In this document: piece after piece, positions 12,301 through 26,000 of the stretch | Layout: each line of letters starts with the position of its first letter | How positions within the stretch are numbered: position 1 is the stretch's first letter | Assembly (NCBI RefSeq): GCF_947623445.1 | Contig: NC_135241.1 | Location: 19,904,501-19,968,500 of the forward strand | Direction of reading: 5' to 3' | Length of the DNA stretch: 64,000 bases | Source of the DNA: Clavelina lepadiformis | Lineage: Eukaryota; Chordata; Ascidiacea; Aplousobranchia; Clavelinidae | Position numbers and translations under genes: made by a program | The notes under the pieces: generated by a model | What the model saw: only the letters and a program-made list of their open reading frames with translations | Told to the model about the DNA's origin: nothing | Databases searched by the model: none

Positions 12301-12447
12301 CACCTCCATTTGTTCTTCCATTTCTGGAAGTTCCAGTTGTTGGTGTTGTTCTACCACTTCACTCGCAGCTTCATCAAGTAATTCTTCCAAAGATGGTTTT
12401 GTTACTTCCTCAGTGACCTCTTTATTTTGGTCAGCATCAGCATCCAT
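6319..12447 (-). CDS. AT-hook nuclear protein, ZNF839-like candidate (minus-strand paralogue)
   Basis: Fifteen coding exons, minus strand: 12447-11725, 11580-11431, 11317-11112, 11036-10865, 10711-10547, 10406-10144, 9972-9081, 8349-8212, 8134-7955, 7792-7630, 7504-7387, 7309-7074, 7006-6738, 6619-6548, 6396-6319; 1274 residues, in phase. Features in order: acidic N-terminus; 15 heptads of SETPQDQ type (about residues 75-180); an IHQSQITPSQLKALQ block; AT-hook GPGRPR (about 374-379); a charged coil; SRSGRIRKPSRY motif; second AT-hook RGRGRPRK (about 616-623); a long acidic linker; RLRKLLQQCSIEEI block and coiled coil; a C-terminal [14 protein letters not shown] block. AT-hooks imply DNA binding, so a chromatin role is inferred. 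It is a clear paralogue of the plus-strand gene starting at 17077. The ZNF839/DUF4764 assignment is a weak guess. The donor of exon 10 (7630) has an alternative near 7721. Confidence 0.78.
11911..12225 (-). repeat. 21-bp coding minisatellite (15 heptapeptide units)
   Basis: Fifteen tandem 21-bp units inside exon 1 of the minus-strand AT-hook gene, each coding a heptapeptide of SETPQDQ type. The middle six units are the same at protein level. Edge units diverge (SEAPHAQ, SEAPEAQ, SEAPEVQ, SKTPQDQ at one end; SESPQDQ, SETPQAQ at the other). The reverse strand is also open because the unit length is a multiple of three; that is a shadow. Confidence 0.95.
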
Positions 12448-12637
12448 CGCAATAAGCTTTATAAAGTTTCTTTCAACCGGGCCAAGATCTACTGCAGTCT
12501 GAACTGAATAAACAAGACAAAACAATTAGGTATATAATGCCTAAATGGTTTTCCTTTAGTCCAGTAACATATGTCAAGTGTTGGACAGAGCATCCAACTC
12601 CAACTACAAAGTACAGCAGTTTTCGACAAAAAATCAT

Positions 12638-12855
12638 GTGTGCGTTAATGCTAATTTCGGCGTGATGACATGCACCGAAGCCTCAATTCTTTATTTATTA
12701 TAAATCGGTGTTCAAACAACCACTAATTCTTTGTTTGTTCATTATAAATCAGCATGAAGATAAAAAATTTGGTGTGCATGTTGATGAACTTTGTGTGTGC
12801 AGCTGCCACACTTAAATCCATTATGCCTATGGTGCAAAGACGCAAATTCTGGAGC
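12638..12855 (-). repeat. Dispersed repeat family A, copy 1
   Basis: Read on the minus strand it matches the copy at 63077-63320 along its length. Shared landmarks are TTCATCAACATGCAC, a TTTTATCTTCA stretch, TGATTTATAAT followed by AACAAACAAAGAA, GGTTGTTTGAA, and ATTGAGGCTTC. It begins with the GCGTCTTTGCA motif that ends other copies, suggesting the family can lie in tandem. The class of element is unknown. Confidence 0.75.
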
Positions 12856-14752
12856 GACGGTATGTATTGAAACTTCGATTGTTTACATATAACAGCTCGG
12901 CTTTTTCATCCACTGCTTTGTCTTGTCTGCTTGATTAATAAATCACTGTGTGCCTTGTTGAGTCATACGTAGGCCAGTAGGCAGCAGATACCAGTTTTTC
13001 CATTTCTGAAATCAACAGCTGAACAGCCTGTTACCGGCATGCTGCTCTTCTGCTAACACGTTTCAATACTATACTCTTGGCATGCGCTGGTAGAGCGGAA
13101 AGTTGGTTCAGCTAGTCGGTAACGTTTTCTTATGATGAATCTTACGTTTCCAACGTATAGGCTTAACCCTATTCCACCGGTTAAAATTTATGGTATCATT
13201 CCATGCAATTTGTCCTGGACTGGGAGTATGGGCTACCAGGTTGGGCTCAAACTGTATAGTCTACAAGTAATTCAACAGTGAACGAGCTTTTTTTCTGCGA
13301 CATATGCTCATTTACAAGTGAATAAAATTCATGTGTAATAGGTTGCCTGATCGCAACATATAGGATAAAAGTTTGCTTGCATTATAAATAAACACAACCG
13401 CAACTATCTGCTTATTTTTTAATATATTATCACACTTATTCAAACGGATCATTCTAGAAATGGAATGCACTTATTCACACCTTTCACTGTCTAACTCGGC
13501 CAAGTATCAACTCATTCATTTCATAACTTGGTTATGCAGATTTTCAGCTGCATTCAAGGCAATATATTCTCCTTATTTCAAGAATGATTTTAGTTTATGA
13601 TTGACTGGTTTCAACATAAAAACATCAAGATGCTCGGATGGGCCCTTTCATACCTACCAAGCGCGGGACACTCAAACAACATAAAGAATAAACCAAACAA
13701 AGACGTCACTTAACTACGGGTACCAGAATTGCTGTCTTCTCTATTGATACGTCATAACCTTCAAGTTAAAAGTATAAATTTTCTCATTAAATACATCATG
13801 TGAATCATTCAAGTTTGATGCGTTCAATACAAATGTAAATACAAACTTCTTCAAATTCCAAACCCAATACGTCCCGGTCTAATCGTAGGTTGCAACGTAA
13901 TTTTTGAGTGTCATCACAAAGTCTTTCTCAGTTGGGACGGATTATTTGGCACCCGTAGTCCCTTGCCATTTTCTCTCTGCGTATGCAAAGTGCCAGCTTT
14001 CCAAGGTTGAATAATTACCAGAAAAATTTTCAAAGTTTGAAGCAGTAGAGTGATAAATAAGGTAAATAAAATAAGATTTAGCTATGTTTTGATTTTTACT
14101 ATTTATTGTATATTTTAAGTACTAGTTATAGGGTTGTTGTTGGTACTCTGGAAAAGTTTACATTGTTTATTTTAAAAAACCATCAGTACGGTTGAGGCCT
14201 TCCCGCGTTATCTAGTAGCAATTTAAATATATTTAGTGTCAAACTTTTTGATGATGCATCTGTGCACCACCATCGCTTCATATGATATGTACATTTTACA
14301 CTGGTGAATTGCTTCATTTTAACATAAGAAAACGCAACTTATGTAGGCTATCTTGTACCGGTAAGAACCCACTTTTTAACGAAGTACATAAACTGGATCT
14401 AACATGCATCCACATAGCCTATTTTAACTACTGAAATATTCCAATATATTAAAAGGTTTAGTCTATACTGCAACAAAAAAAAACAAATTAAACATGATAT
14501 TACTGTTCAATTGTCAACGATTACCTTATTATGAACCTCTGAACTAGCTTATAAATAACAGTACATCAATGCAAATATTACCAGAAGGTGTTTGCAATTA
14601 ATTAGCATAGTGTAACTCTAGCCCATTAATAAATACAGCTTCCTTGAACTCATATAAAGTTAACAAATTATTTTCTGCTGACATAACGGTAGGCCCACCG
14701 TATGTAGGCTATATGTCATGAAGCCTAGACAATATTACATGCAAAGTGTAAC

Positions 14753-15160
14753 TAGGGATGTACAATACAGAATAATTGACTATTCTACAGTAGAATAGTT
14801 TATTCCAGGTCTAGAATTTCGAATCCTATTCTAGAACAGCATAAAAGTTAAAAATATTAAGCATTGGCAGTGTTTTTGTTTTGAGCTTGCAATAAGCTCA
14901 GAAAATTATTATGGTTCAAGCAAGTTTACAATCGTCAAAGTGACATAACGCATGTTTAATTTATGACGATTAACCCACCCACCACATATTTTTGGAATTT
15001 GAAATAACATTCGACGACAACATCTCTTGCACTTGTCAAGGAAAATCTTCAATCTTGATATAAAACCGGCTTCTAAATTTTGGGAAAAATACGAAAATTG
15101 GATTCGAATCTTTTGAGATTCGATTCTTTATGATTTGTTGTACTAGAATGTGCATTCCTA
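14753..15160. mobile_element. Non-autonomous hAT-like element
   Basis: A 408-bp unit starting TAGGGATGTACA and ending TGTGCATTCCTA (imperfect terminal inverted repeats). It is flanked by 8-bp direct repeats AGTGTAAC (14745-14752) and AGTATAAC (15161-15168), one mismatch. An 8-bp duplication with short TAGGG-type ends is a hAT hallmark. It has no coding capacity. Confidence 0.75.
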
Positions 15161-15354
15161 AGTATAACTCTGTGCTCACTTTCCTCGTAAAATTGCAATC
15201 AAATTTGTCTCTAATGGTAGTGGTATATGGTAGGCTGTAATTTTTTTGGCTGTCACTATTACCCTGGAAAAAACTTGAAGCTATTTTTCGTTAATGTAAC
15301 TCAATAGGCTAGAATTTCCGGAGTTCGACTGGAATCTTGTTTTTGGTGGCAAGG

Positions 15355-16470
15355 TTTTTTCAATCGCCTATACTTGACAATGGAAATTGTCAACCCACTA
15401 TGATTCTTTTTTTAAATTGCAAACCTTCTAGGCATCGGCTTGCAAAGATTTTTCTTAGGTAGCGTATGAGATTCTTTACACAGTAGAGAAAAAATATCCA
15501 AGAAAGGTTGTCTAGTTCTTATTTTACAGTGGCTTAAATTCTACACACTGGACTTGTATGATATGAAGTCTAGACATGTGGTCATCAAAGCATGCGACAT
15601 GAAATGCCTAAAAGTTTGCGAGGTATCTGTGGCATGTTACACATGTAATTTTCCCCTTGAATTTCAACTTCATGGTGAAAAATAGACCAGCAGTAAATAT
15701 AAACTGGGATTACTTTTAATTACACCTGCTGCAGATACCTTGCAAACTCTTACGATTGCAATTCATGCGAAAATGTTGCCACTTAGTGATAAACCTGGAA
15801 CGGGTCTATTGTCGACCCGCTTTGATTTTTTTAAATTGCAAGCGTTCTGGGTATCAGCTTTTAAAGACTTTGCTCAAGTTGGCCATAGTGGATCAGCTGC
15901 ATGCAGGAGATTCATCAACATGTATGCCGAATTTTTTTATCTTCACACCAATTATCTGACTGCAAATTGCTCCAATTTGCAACACATCTTGCACTCGTTC
16001 ACACCAATTTAGGTTGTCCTGCACACTGAGATCTCGTTGAAAAGTGTCTTGCTTTCCAGTCGTAGTGACATGAAATGCATTAAAGTTTGCATGGTAATTG
16101 CAGCGTGTTACACATGTTATTTGTGCCTTGCATTTCAAGGAAAGTTTAAAATAATAGACTAGCAGGAAAAATGAACTGAATTATTATAATTACATGCGCT
16201 GCAAATACCTTGTACACATTTCACGTTGTATGCTTCGCTAACCACATATCTAGACACCATATCGAACCAGTGCATAGCATTCAAACTGCTGTAAAATAAG
16301 AACTAGGCAACATGTTTTTAATATTTTTTCTTTATTGTGTAAAGGAATTTAGATGCTATTTAGCTGAGTGAAATCGTTAAAATCTGATGCCTGAAACGCC
16401 TGCAATTTTAAAAAGAACCAAAATGGATCGACAATTTCCATTGTTATGTATAGGAAATGAATGAAAAAAA
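15355..16470. repeat. Composite long inverted-repeat element
   Basis: The left arm (about 15355-15720) and the reverse complement of the right arm (about 16090-16470) align over most of their length. Shared blocks include GACAATGGAAATTGTC, CTAGTTCTTATTTTACAG and TCTAGACATGTGG-like sequence. Inside, a palindromic unit of roughly 150 bp occurs twice (about 15600-15765 and 16065-16230). A fragment of dispersed repeat family A (CATCAACATGTATGCC, about 15878-15960) sits in the middle. No clear target duplication was found. It could be a foldback-type DNA transposon or nested copies of one repeat. Confidence 0.7.
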
Positions 16471-16667
16471 TTTGCTACCCAGACAGTAACTTGGAAAGGA
16501 TTTATTATGTTATAACAAATTAACCTAAATTTAACTTCAATTGAACCCTAAATAGCTAAACGCAACTTTTTGTATACCCATTCTTCTAGTCGCTTATTTT
16601 TAACTAAAGGCTATCTGGAATTAACTAGAAATAGTCTTCAGTTCTATATGGGTGCAATCCCATGGAA

Positions 16668-16866
16668 ACGTTGGTTTGTAATAAACAAGAAGGGCATAGT
16701 TGGTGGTTTGTTTGTAATTAACAAACAAATAAATGTTGCTTCTTTGAAAGACAATTTATAATAAATAAACATAGAATTGTGCCTTTAGTGAACTCCAAAA
16801 TTTGCGTCTTTGCACACTCGATTTTTCATTAAAATCTGTCATACTTTTCAGTTGGGGGATCACAAA
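16668..16866 (+). repeat. Dispersed repeat family A, partial copy
   Basis: Shares the 3' part of the family: AATAAACAA stretches, then CAAAATTTGCGTCTTTGC, ACACTCGATTTTTCA, and a TTTTCAGTTGGG end, which align with 63160-63310. The 5' part (the CATCAACATG block) is not present here. Confidence 0.6.
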
Positions 16867-17076
16867 TATATATAAACCAATGCACACATATTTCACACAC
16901 ACTTGAAAAATTTAGTATTCCAAACTAATACTGCTGTTTCTTTACTGCTATGTTGCACATTTGAGTCATATAATGTGCACTATATACAGTATTATATATT
17001 TTGCTAGTTAAAGTGAAACAATAATTGGATTTTAAATTAAATTTTTTGTATATAATTTTTAGAAACATTTGGTATC

Positions 17077-20000
17077 ATGGCAGAAGCGGAAACAGTAGAG
17101 GGAAAAGTGACTCTGGATGCAAATGCACTCATAGAAGAAGCTGTCTCGGCAATGGACAGTATGTTGTAAACATTCACTTATGTTTAAAGAATTAATTTCG
17201 GGCCTTGCCAACTTATCACTTCTCTCAAGTTCATTATTAAAGTATTACTCTCAGTATTAAAGTTAAATAAAAGTAAAGGTTGTGAACATGAAACTGCAAA
17301 TCAAAATGGTTTATGCCAAGTTCTAAACTTATATATTGTTGATCTTGTAGAAGAAAAAACATCGGAGGAAGGAGCTGTAGCAGATGATGCAGACACAACC
17401 GATATTGTATCGAAAGCATTTACAAGCGTTGAGGGAGGTGATGGCTCGGAAGTGCAGTATGTTACCATGACGCCTGAAGAAGCTGCCGCAGCAGGAGTTG
17501 AGGAAGAGGAACAAGTAAGCAAATTTTTATTCTGACCGGACAAGGCGATGTCAGCTGCAAGACACTCTTTTGACTCTGAAATCGTAACTTTTGCTATGTG
17601 ATTATATTGAGAAGTCGACAATTGTGTATCATTTTCTATGTTGCATGTTTGGTCTACTGATACATGTATATTATGTATGTAATAGGTTGCCCTCCATCCT
17701 CTGGATTGCACCTTTCCTTTGCTAAAATGATTCCTTTAATTTCTCTTCCTCTGCCCAGCCACAGATACTCCTCATGCAGCGCGTTGTATGTTCATCCGCT
17801 GTGTTCCAAAGTGTCTTACTTACCTCCCATTGATTAAAGTAATATCGTTGTTACTTTGTCAATTCCTCTCCACTAAGGCGTCAATCTTTAATAACAGGCG
17901 ACATAATGTACCTGTACGTACGGTGAAATTTCTCACTTACAAAAAATCAACGCCCAACCAAAACCTTCAAACATGATATTAGCGTGTTTATTTTCAATTA
18001 TGCTTATTGTTGTTTAGCGCTGTCAGGAGGTAGGCTATATTGTTACTTAGTTGAAGTTGCCTATACATCACATATTAAGTCAGACTGGGAATTGTGACGT
18101 TACAAGAGGGTGTGATTTGCAATGTTGCAACAGTGCTTGCATGCTTGTTTTGCTTTGCCGGCCAGAGTAAGGCTCTTACATTTTCCGATTTCTTCGCTAG
18201 TTACTGCAGTTAAACAGAAAGCGATTTCACGGTTGGAAAGAGTGTTGCCATGTTAGAAGTGTTTTAATTGTCAAAATGAACCCAACATATATCGAGTAAT
18301 TTAGTGAAAAGTTTAACAAATTTGACGTCGGTTTTCGTGCTGGATCCGTACGCAAGCGTATGCATGCTTTTTTCTCTCGATAGCGGCCAGAGAGAAGGGT
18401 TCTGGGGCAGGTTTTCAGACCCTGGCGTGCCTCCCGGGTGGGTTAATCAAAAATCAAAGGACGTTACAATTTTTCCGGTATTGAGTTGTATCTATGAAAA
18501 TTTGGTGTCTCTAGACCCTGCCGTCTACATATTTTACTAATTCGTAGTCGAATGCATTTTTCGGATAACTTTTGTATACAATAGAAAAAATATCTATGGT
18601 ATCATACCTCAAGTGTTAGTCTGTTGTTTTGGAGTGTGATTATAATATTTTAGCATTGTGATTATACTTTTACAAATACTACTATTGCTATTTTTAAATA
18701 TGTATATTAACAGAACAATATTCGTGTTAAACATTGCTGACCACATTGCTACCAGACAAATCATACTAGCCACTTAGATTCAAGTTGCTTGCTTATCTGT
18801 GATTACTATAATTACCCCAGGTTATGTAGTAATTGCTGTATGCAAACAAATATGTCAGTTGACTGCGGGTACAAATTTCATTTTAGTGTATGTGTTAATT
18901 AGGGATGGACCAAGTCGAATCCGAGTGCATTTACTCGGTCGAGTATTGACTTGTTTTCAATACTCAGGTTCGATGGATTAATTATATATTGGTTAATACT
19001 CGATGATGTCACACATGTCGGTGTTTGCATGTAAGTAGATTTCAATAAAAAAATTTAAATACATAAATCGTTTAAATAGTAAGCTAACGTGATTGTTGTT
19101 TCCTCATTCAAGCACCTTTAAGAAACAAACAAGATTAGTCCGCTCGTTTCAGTAGCCTACGTTCTTACAATGATGTAACGTTCACACCCGTAGTTGCTGG
19201 GTATTTTCTTGTGCAATTTGACGGTGCATCGATATTCGCTTTTGTGGAAACATAAAATCTATCGTCATTGGTTTCGCAGACTAGGATCAGGACTAAGTAA
19301 TTACTTAATAGTCAAAACAACGAATTCAGCAAGCGGCACAATGCAGTAAGTTTTCAAATGTAGGATTTTGGCAAAATATCTCTGCAAACGCAGTGTTTGT
19401 ACGAAAGCATTTGTGGGTAATTGTGCAAAAAAGATATATTTTTTCTCTCTAAAATGTGTGCAGTTGGCGGTAAACACCATTGTTACAATTTTTGTTTAGT
19501 ACATTACGATACATAGATATGTGCTGCCAAATTTTCATTTTAAGATTTGTTTTCCCACTGTTAAAGTTAGGCGGTTAGGAGAATGGTTATGCAAAAAGTT
19601 GATTTTAGTTATTAAGGGTTTGATTGACGTTAGATTTAAACTTGAAGGAAGATTTAGTTAAGTTTGGTTTACAAGAAACTAAGAAATAGCTTGGAACACA
19701 TCATTCTTTTTCGGCAAATAGTGGCTGCGAAAAATATTGGCTGTTCTTTGGTGATAGCTTCAACTCAACTTAATGCAGCTAAAGCTACATAGTAAATAGC
19801 GTTTACAATATTTTTTGTCTTTAACTTAAGAAATATAGAATAATACAGGAAAAATTAACTTATCTAGGTATTGGCCATACATCACATTTGTAAACTGTCG
19901 AGGCAGCAATAATCCATGGCTTTTTGCCGATACCGTGAAGACACACATAGCTTGTATAGCAGTTGTAATGTCTCACGTTCATGGTTTGTTGATGTCTTAG

Positions 20001-23000
20001 GAACAACAGAAACGTGTAAAGATCTAAATGCACTATTTTATGCTTGAAGTTTATAGAATGGAAAACAGTAACCTGGGTGCCTTAAACGTTTTATGACGTA
20101 CATAGTTTAATGATGATCAAGTACTCAATGGAGTTATTTATCAGATTTTTCGGACTCTGATTTTGTCTTATCTCTAGTGTTAATGGTTGCTTTGTTTCAT
20201 GCAACGCTGAGATTGGTTGGACATTTTTTGCACAATCATAAACATTAATCAACTTTTTCCGTCAATTACTTCCACTTACTACCATACTACCATTGCTGCA
20301 TTTAAATTTTCACACCATGATTATTGATCAATGATTACCTACCGCAATTTCATAAAACACAAAATGCACAAGCATTAACTAGCTTAACCAAACCACAAAT
20401 CACCAATGCACAACATATATATTTGTGTTGCTTACTCTACTGAATTAAGTGCCTATAAAGTGAGCGTGGTTTATGAAAATTATTCTCTATTACATAATTT
20501 CTTTGAAATTTTCTGCCTGGGAACTAAAGTCAGCTTTGCATTTATTCTTTAAAATGCCTCAGAAGCCATGGTTCAAATGCAAATTTAAAAATTCAATCTT
20601 AAGACGTGACATGATAAAGGCATGAAGTGCATACCACTGTTTTCTTTAAAAAATTATTGAGCACGTTCTTATGTGTGCGTTTGTAACTTTGAATGTCTAG
20701 TGCATTTTTGACATTCCATTCAAACTTAACAGCCTAACTTGTTTATTTCAGGTTGTGACAACATCATTGCAGTTTGACCCAGCCAATCCATCTGTGCTTT
20801 ACACAGCCGATGGTACTTTGATCAACCAGTCTGACCTTAGTCCAGAAGAACAGGCGCTTGTGCAAGCAGCTTTACAGCAACATCTTGCAGAGCAAGAAGC
20901 TGAACAACAACTTGCTATGATAGAGCAGGTGTGTCAGTGCGTGTGTATATGGGGTTGCAGATGTTGTCAATTTTAAGGTGGTTACCCTCAAAGTAAGTAA
21001 AACGTCATAAAACATAGAAATAATTTTGCAATTTATGCAAACTGCTTTTACTGTCATTGAAGAATGGAACTGCAACAGACTCTGGCCAATTTACTAGCCA
21101 AGCAGTCACTGCGTCTGAAACAACTCTTATACAACAAAGTACAGCTGGCGGTCAACCACTAGATGGTAATGTTGTGATGATGGATACTAGTGCATCTTCA
21201 GCTGTTGACCCAGTTGCAGTCATTACACCAGCAACAGGTATTTGTGGCACTTGAAAATTTCTCCAAAGTCTGCTATAAATAATCATCAGTTTTGTTAAAT
21301 CCTGTTGTTATTTCTGGCACTTTGTCCTAATTATGTTTGGTATGTGTTTTGTACTGTATGTGCCACAGCACCAGTCACCATGTTTAATTAAGCCCTTTGT
21401 TGCCCTTTTTTAAAACGGATGTGATTTTTGAATTAGCAACTGCTGTTTCAACTTTGGCAAGTAGTGTAAACCTGGCTTCACCAAACACAAATGCCTCGCA
21501 GATCGTACAGACGTTGGCTGATAATGTTCGCAGGCAGCAAGAATATATCAAGGCACAAAACTTGTTGGTATGTTGTTTTTGTGAATGTATTTTTTGGTTA
21601 AAGATTCACTATTTTCTCAACCAGTAACAGCATCATCCTTTCTTCTAGTTTAAATTTTTACAGTTCTGTTTTCATAAAAGAATAATTCCTTTAGAATCGT
21701 GTCAAAATGAGTTCCAAATCGGAGCTACCAGAAGGTTTTAGGTTAGTGTTTTCTTTTTGTCTCTTGGTAACTAACGCCAGTAACTAGCTTAATAGTGAAG
21801 ATTGATAACAATATATTCACAAAACAGGTACGAAGAAAAAATAGTTATTCGAAATGGGCAGCCCCAGGTCGTGAAAATGCCGGTTAAAAACACAGCTCCA
21901 GCTCCAAAACGAGTATGTATATTATTTATATATCATTTCGTAGTACTGTACAGTTTGTTTAGTTTTAGTTGTATTATATTACATAATGTTTGTTTTCATG
22001 TAAAACTTTGCATCTTTGCTTTTCTTGTGTAAACTGGTAAAAGGCACTTTGTATTTTGAATATACTACCATATGCAGTAGAAGCCACTTAATATGACCAA
22101 ACCCTTTTTAGGAAGAGTATAGTTTTCAAAAAGGATTAATTTCTTTGTTTACTTCTTAAGGTAGTAAAATTGTTGAAAATGCAGTTACTCTAAAATCATT
22201 CTGTGGAGATCCCTGAAATTTTGCACGTAAACTAAGCTTATTTGATACTATCTCATACTGGAATATGGTAAAAAATATCTACATCTCGTTACATAGGCCC
22301 AAAGTCAAAAGTGGATTAGTGCACCTAAACACACACAGTTCCTACTTTTTCATGCCAATTTCTATCAAAGTTTTTCTTGCAACCTAAAACTCTGAAATGC
22401 GCCAACTGCCAGGGGAATTCCCAGGCAAAAAACACCAACCTGCCTCCGATTGGTGGAAACAGGTTTTTTAAAGCCCTACACAAGAGTCTAAAATATGAGA
22501 ATAATCTTATTATTGCAGGCATACCTTCACTATGACCATTTTGTTATAGTCCCAAATTTTGTCCATATAACTATCTTTGTTAATATGACCAGACTTTAGA
22601 TATTATTATGAGTTATGGCCAATTTTTGGCTTCACTTCTTTTTTCATTCAAGCAATACAACATTGCATTGGAGCTTTGTTTCATAGGCAACACCCTTCAA
22701 CTCTTACTTTGTCTTTTGTGCTGGTCTGTATGTTTTTACATTCTTACTGTGTACCATGTGACAGTTGATATGGATGTATAAAACGGTTTTCATTTTCCTT
22801 CCTATGGCAAAACTCTAGTTTGAGATTTTTTGGCATGAAACATGCAGCTATGCTGCAAGGAACTAACCATGTTTTTTATCATTTTAAAATTAATCATGTC
22901 GATTTAGGTTTGGGTATAGCAGCTTCAGGTATTGCGACCATTCTTGTGTTAATGACCAAAACGATGTGGTCACCGTAAGGCGTAAGGGGCTTCTATTGTG

Positions 23001-26000
23001 TAAAAAGTACAGCATTTTAGAATTTTGTTAGTTACTATACAGTGGTTACATTTTTAACATATTGTAAATACTAAATAACATAATAAACTGTTTCAGCCAG
23101 AGATACCTGCAGCTCTTGCAAATTTAATGCCAAAAATAGAAGTTGGAAAGGATGGAAGTCAGGTGATAAGGATTCATCAGTCACAAATCAGCGCCGATCA
23201 ACTAAAATCTTTGCAGGTAAATGTCTGTCATTGTGTTCAACATAATGCCTATGCAGACTCATTTATTGCTTAAAGTCATAAATTACATCGCTAGGAAAAT
23301 CCGAATGTGCGTCTCGTGTTTCGTCCTGCCAGTTCGTCTCGTGCTCGTACAGCTGCAACTGCCACTGCTGCTGTCCATGGTATGCAGGGGCGAAAGAGAG
23401 GTCGTCCCAGAAAGTCATTCGATGATAACGCTACAGCTAGACCTGCTGCTGTTGTACAAGCTGCAGATGACAGTCCTCCTGCTAAGACCAGGTTACAAAA
23501 TGGTTCAGTTTGTCTTACTAAAATATCTCTGTTGAATACTGCACTTCAGTATTTCGTCGGGTCTGTCCTACGTTGACAGTTTGAGTTATCCATATCAATA
23601 AAAGTTGTATTAAGCATTGAGCCAAGGGTGCAGATTGTGGTAAATTATTAAGTTGTGTTACAACAACAAGCAAATTGCATGACAAATTGTTCTGTTGTTT
23701 TTGTAGATACGGTCGTACGACAAAAATGCCGTATTATCAGAAAGATTATCTATCACCCGGGCCAGAAAATGGGGAGGAAGATAATGGGAGATCCGAGAAA
23801 ATCCTACCAAGACCTCCTCCTGTTCCTCAGTACTTCCCAGCGAGGAGAGGACGTCCACCAGGTAAATCCCTGTCTGCAAAGTTTATGTTACATTTTCTGA
23901 TCTAAAGTGCATGCCGTGATTCCTTTTAACTGCTGTCCGCTTTCATGTATTTTCTTGTAATAACAGCTCTCTTTGCTTATTCATTGTTTTTGGTCTCGTT
24001 TACTACCTCTAGGCTCTACAAATAAGAATGTCTTGGACAAAGCGTACAGACGATCAGCATCTTATGCAAGAAAAATAGAACAATTAAGAGAGCAAGAATT
24101 TTTTGAAGATGAAGAACTAGCAAATGCAAGATTATCAATTGTGGTACTATTTGTTTTACTAAATTGATATTTTATTTTCGTGTTTTCAGCAAGTCCTAGA
24201 TTTTGTGGACCTCAACCTAATTGCTAATGTTTACCAAATAGAAATGGATAAACTTGCCTAATTTTTGAACTTTGGCTTTTAGGGTTGAATTGATCAGCAT
24301 ATAGACTAAATTGTAATTCCCACGTAACAGGCTGCCAAGTATGTAATGCAGTGTTCTTCATTGCGGGTGATTTTGTCAATTATCAGAATTGGTGGCGATT
24401 TCAGAAAAGCAAAGTTTCGGTCATACATATGTGTTGTACATGATGGGCCAAATATTGGCCCTCTTCCCCTATTGCAAATAAGATACACTGCCGCAACAAG
24501 AATAGTTTTTTCTCGTGGCTTTTTAAACTATATTTAAAATACTGCTGTAAGCACATCTGAAATACAAATTGGCCACATGAAATATCAGTTTGCATTTATT
24601 CAAACAGCTTCACTTAAAATTATTCAAACAACCTAACTTCGTTCATTTGTCGTTAAGTCATAGAATTGTAAAACAGAAGCAAACATGCTAGTAACAAATG
24701 CTCAAATGCTGTTTGTCATGTCAACAAGCCAACCTTTTGAATAAATGTGATAATGGTATTACAACCAATTCTCAGACTACAACTACATCTTGAAAATAGT
24801 AGTTATGCTACATTTTATTTTATCAGCCTCAAAAACCAGCCCTGACCTCAGTTGAGCAAGCTATATCCACAAGGCGGAAGAACAGATTACGTGAACTTCT
24901 CAGTGCCTGTTCTGAAGAGGAGATTATGGAAGTTGCTCTTCCCCACCTTGCGAGAGTCTTTTCACTGTGGGAATTCCTTGTTATGAAGGTTTTCTATTGA
25001 ATTTTGTAAAGATTTTTTAATCTCATGTTGTTGACAAACTCCTTGGAAGCTAACTTCGTTCTGTTTGCATATGCTAACCTCACGCGTGCTTTAATTTAAG
25101 TATTTCCAAATGTATTGTTTACTAGCATTTTTCCATCATTTTTAAGGTGGAGAAAAATAAGATGAGTCGTGTATATTTTGCTGATGTCTACAAAGAATAT
25201 GAAGTACTTCATCGCTATGTTTCACGTTTAACTGAAAAGTACAAGCAAGTTCTCTCACATGAAAAGGAATCGCAAGTTGAGAAAAATGAAGGTAAAGAAG
25301 AAGAATTGGAAAACGAAAAAAAAAACTTCATCAAAATTCGTTGCAAAAAGGTATATTTTGCATTTTGTTTTTAATGGTTTGTTTTGTTTTGCTCAATTTC
25401 TTTATTTTTTTGTGATTCTACTTTTTTGTTTTGGCAGTTTTCTATCTATTTTCTATTTCCTTTTACATCCCATTCACACACCGTTGTCTTGCAGGTTTTT
25501 GTTGTTGCGATATTGAAACAGTGGTGCTGTTGTTTTGCTGACGCAGAAAAAAAAACATATATACTTGATCCACATTTTTTTGTCAACTTTCCTCAACTTC
25601 ACAGTTACAATGAATGAATTTCATTTGAATGTTTTTGCTATCCTTATCGATATACTGAAGACTTTCATCCAAGTTTTACAGAGTGTAAATACTAAATTTA
25701 TTGAACCATAAAATACAACGTTTGGATTGCTAACTGCACTTAAGTATTTTTAAAATGTCAGCTCTAACCCAGTGGTACCAAGCGTTGCTTGGTGAAAACC
25801 TATAACTGAGTCATGTCAATCTGTAGCAGTAAATCTTAAACGTCACTTAGGGTCCAGTCACTTCCCGTGGGCTGTGGGTGTGTGTAGTCATCATATTTCG
25901 TTCACTTCATAATATTACCTGATTAGGTTGTGATTTACGTCATTTTGAATTCCTTTTCTATTTGTATTGTTTTTATAAAAAAAAGTAAAAACACATTAAG

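Larger units (their letters stand above)
12448..17076. other. Divergent intergenic region between the paralogues
   Basis: Separates the starts of the two AT-hook genes, so it should contain both promoters. A splice acceptor (TTTATTCAG) lies upstream of the minus-strand start at about 12507, and another (TTTTTAG) about 14 bases before the plus-strand ATG, so each gene may have a 5' UTR exon or spliced leader. It also holds a dispersed repeat copy (12638-12855), a hAT-like element (14753-15160), a composite inverted-repeat element (15355-16470) and another repeat copy (about 16668-16866). From about 12860 to 14740 I see no gene. Confidence 0.7.
17515..20751 (+). other. Intron 2 of plus-strand AT-hook gene
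   Basis: A 3.2-kb intron with no supported gene. It contains a dispersed repeat (about 18150-18290, also near 41115-41265) and a 1277-bp hAT-like element (18900-20176) with an exact target duplication. The rest is AT-rich and unremarkable. Confidence 0.7.
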
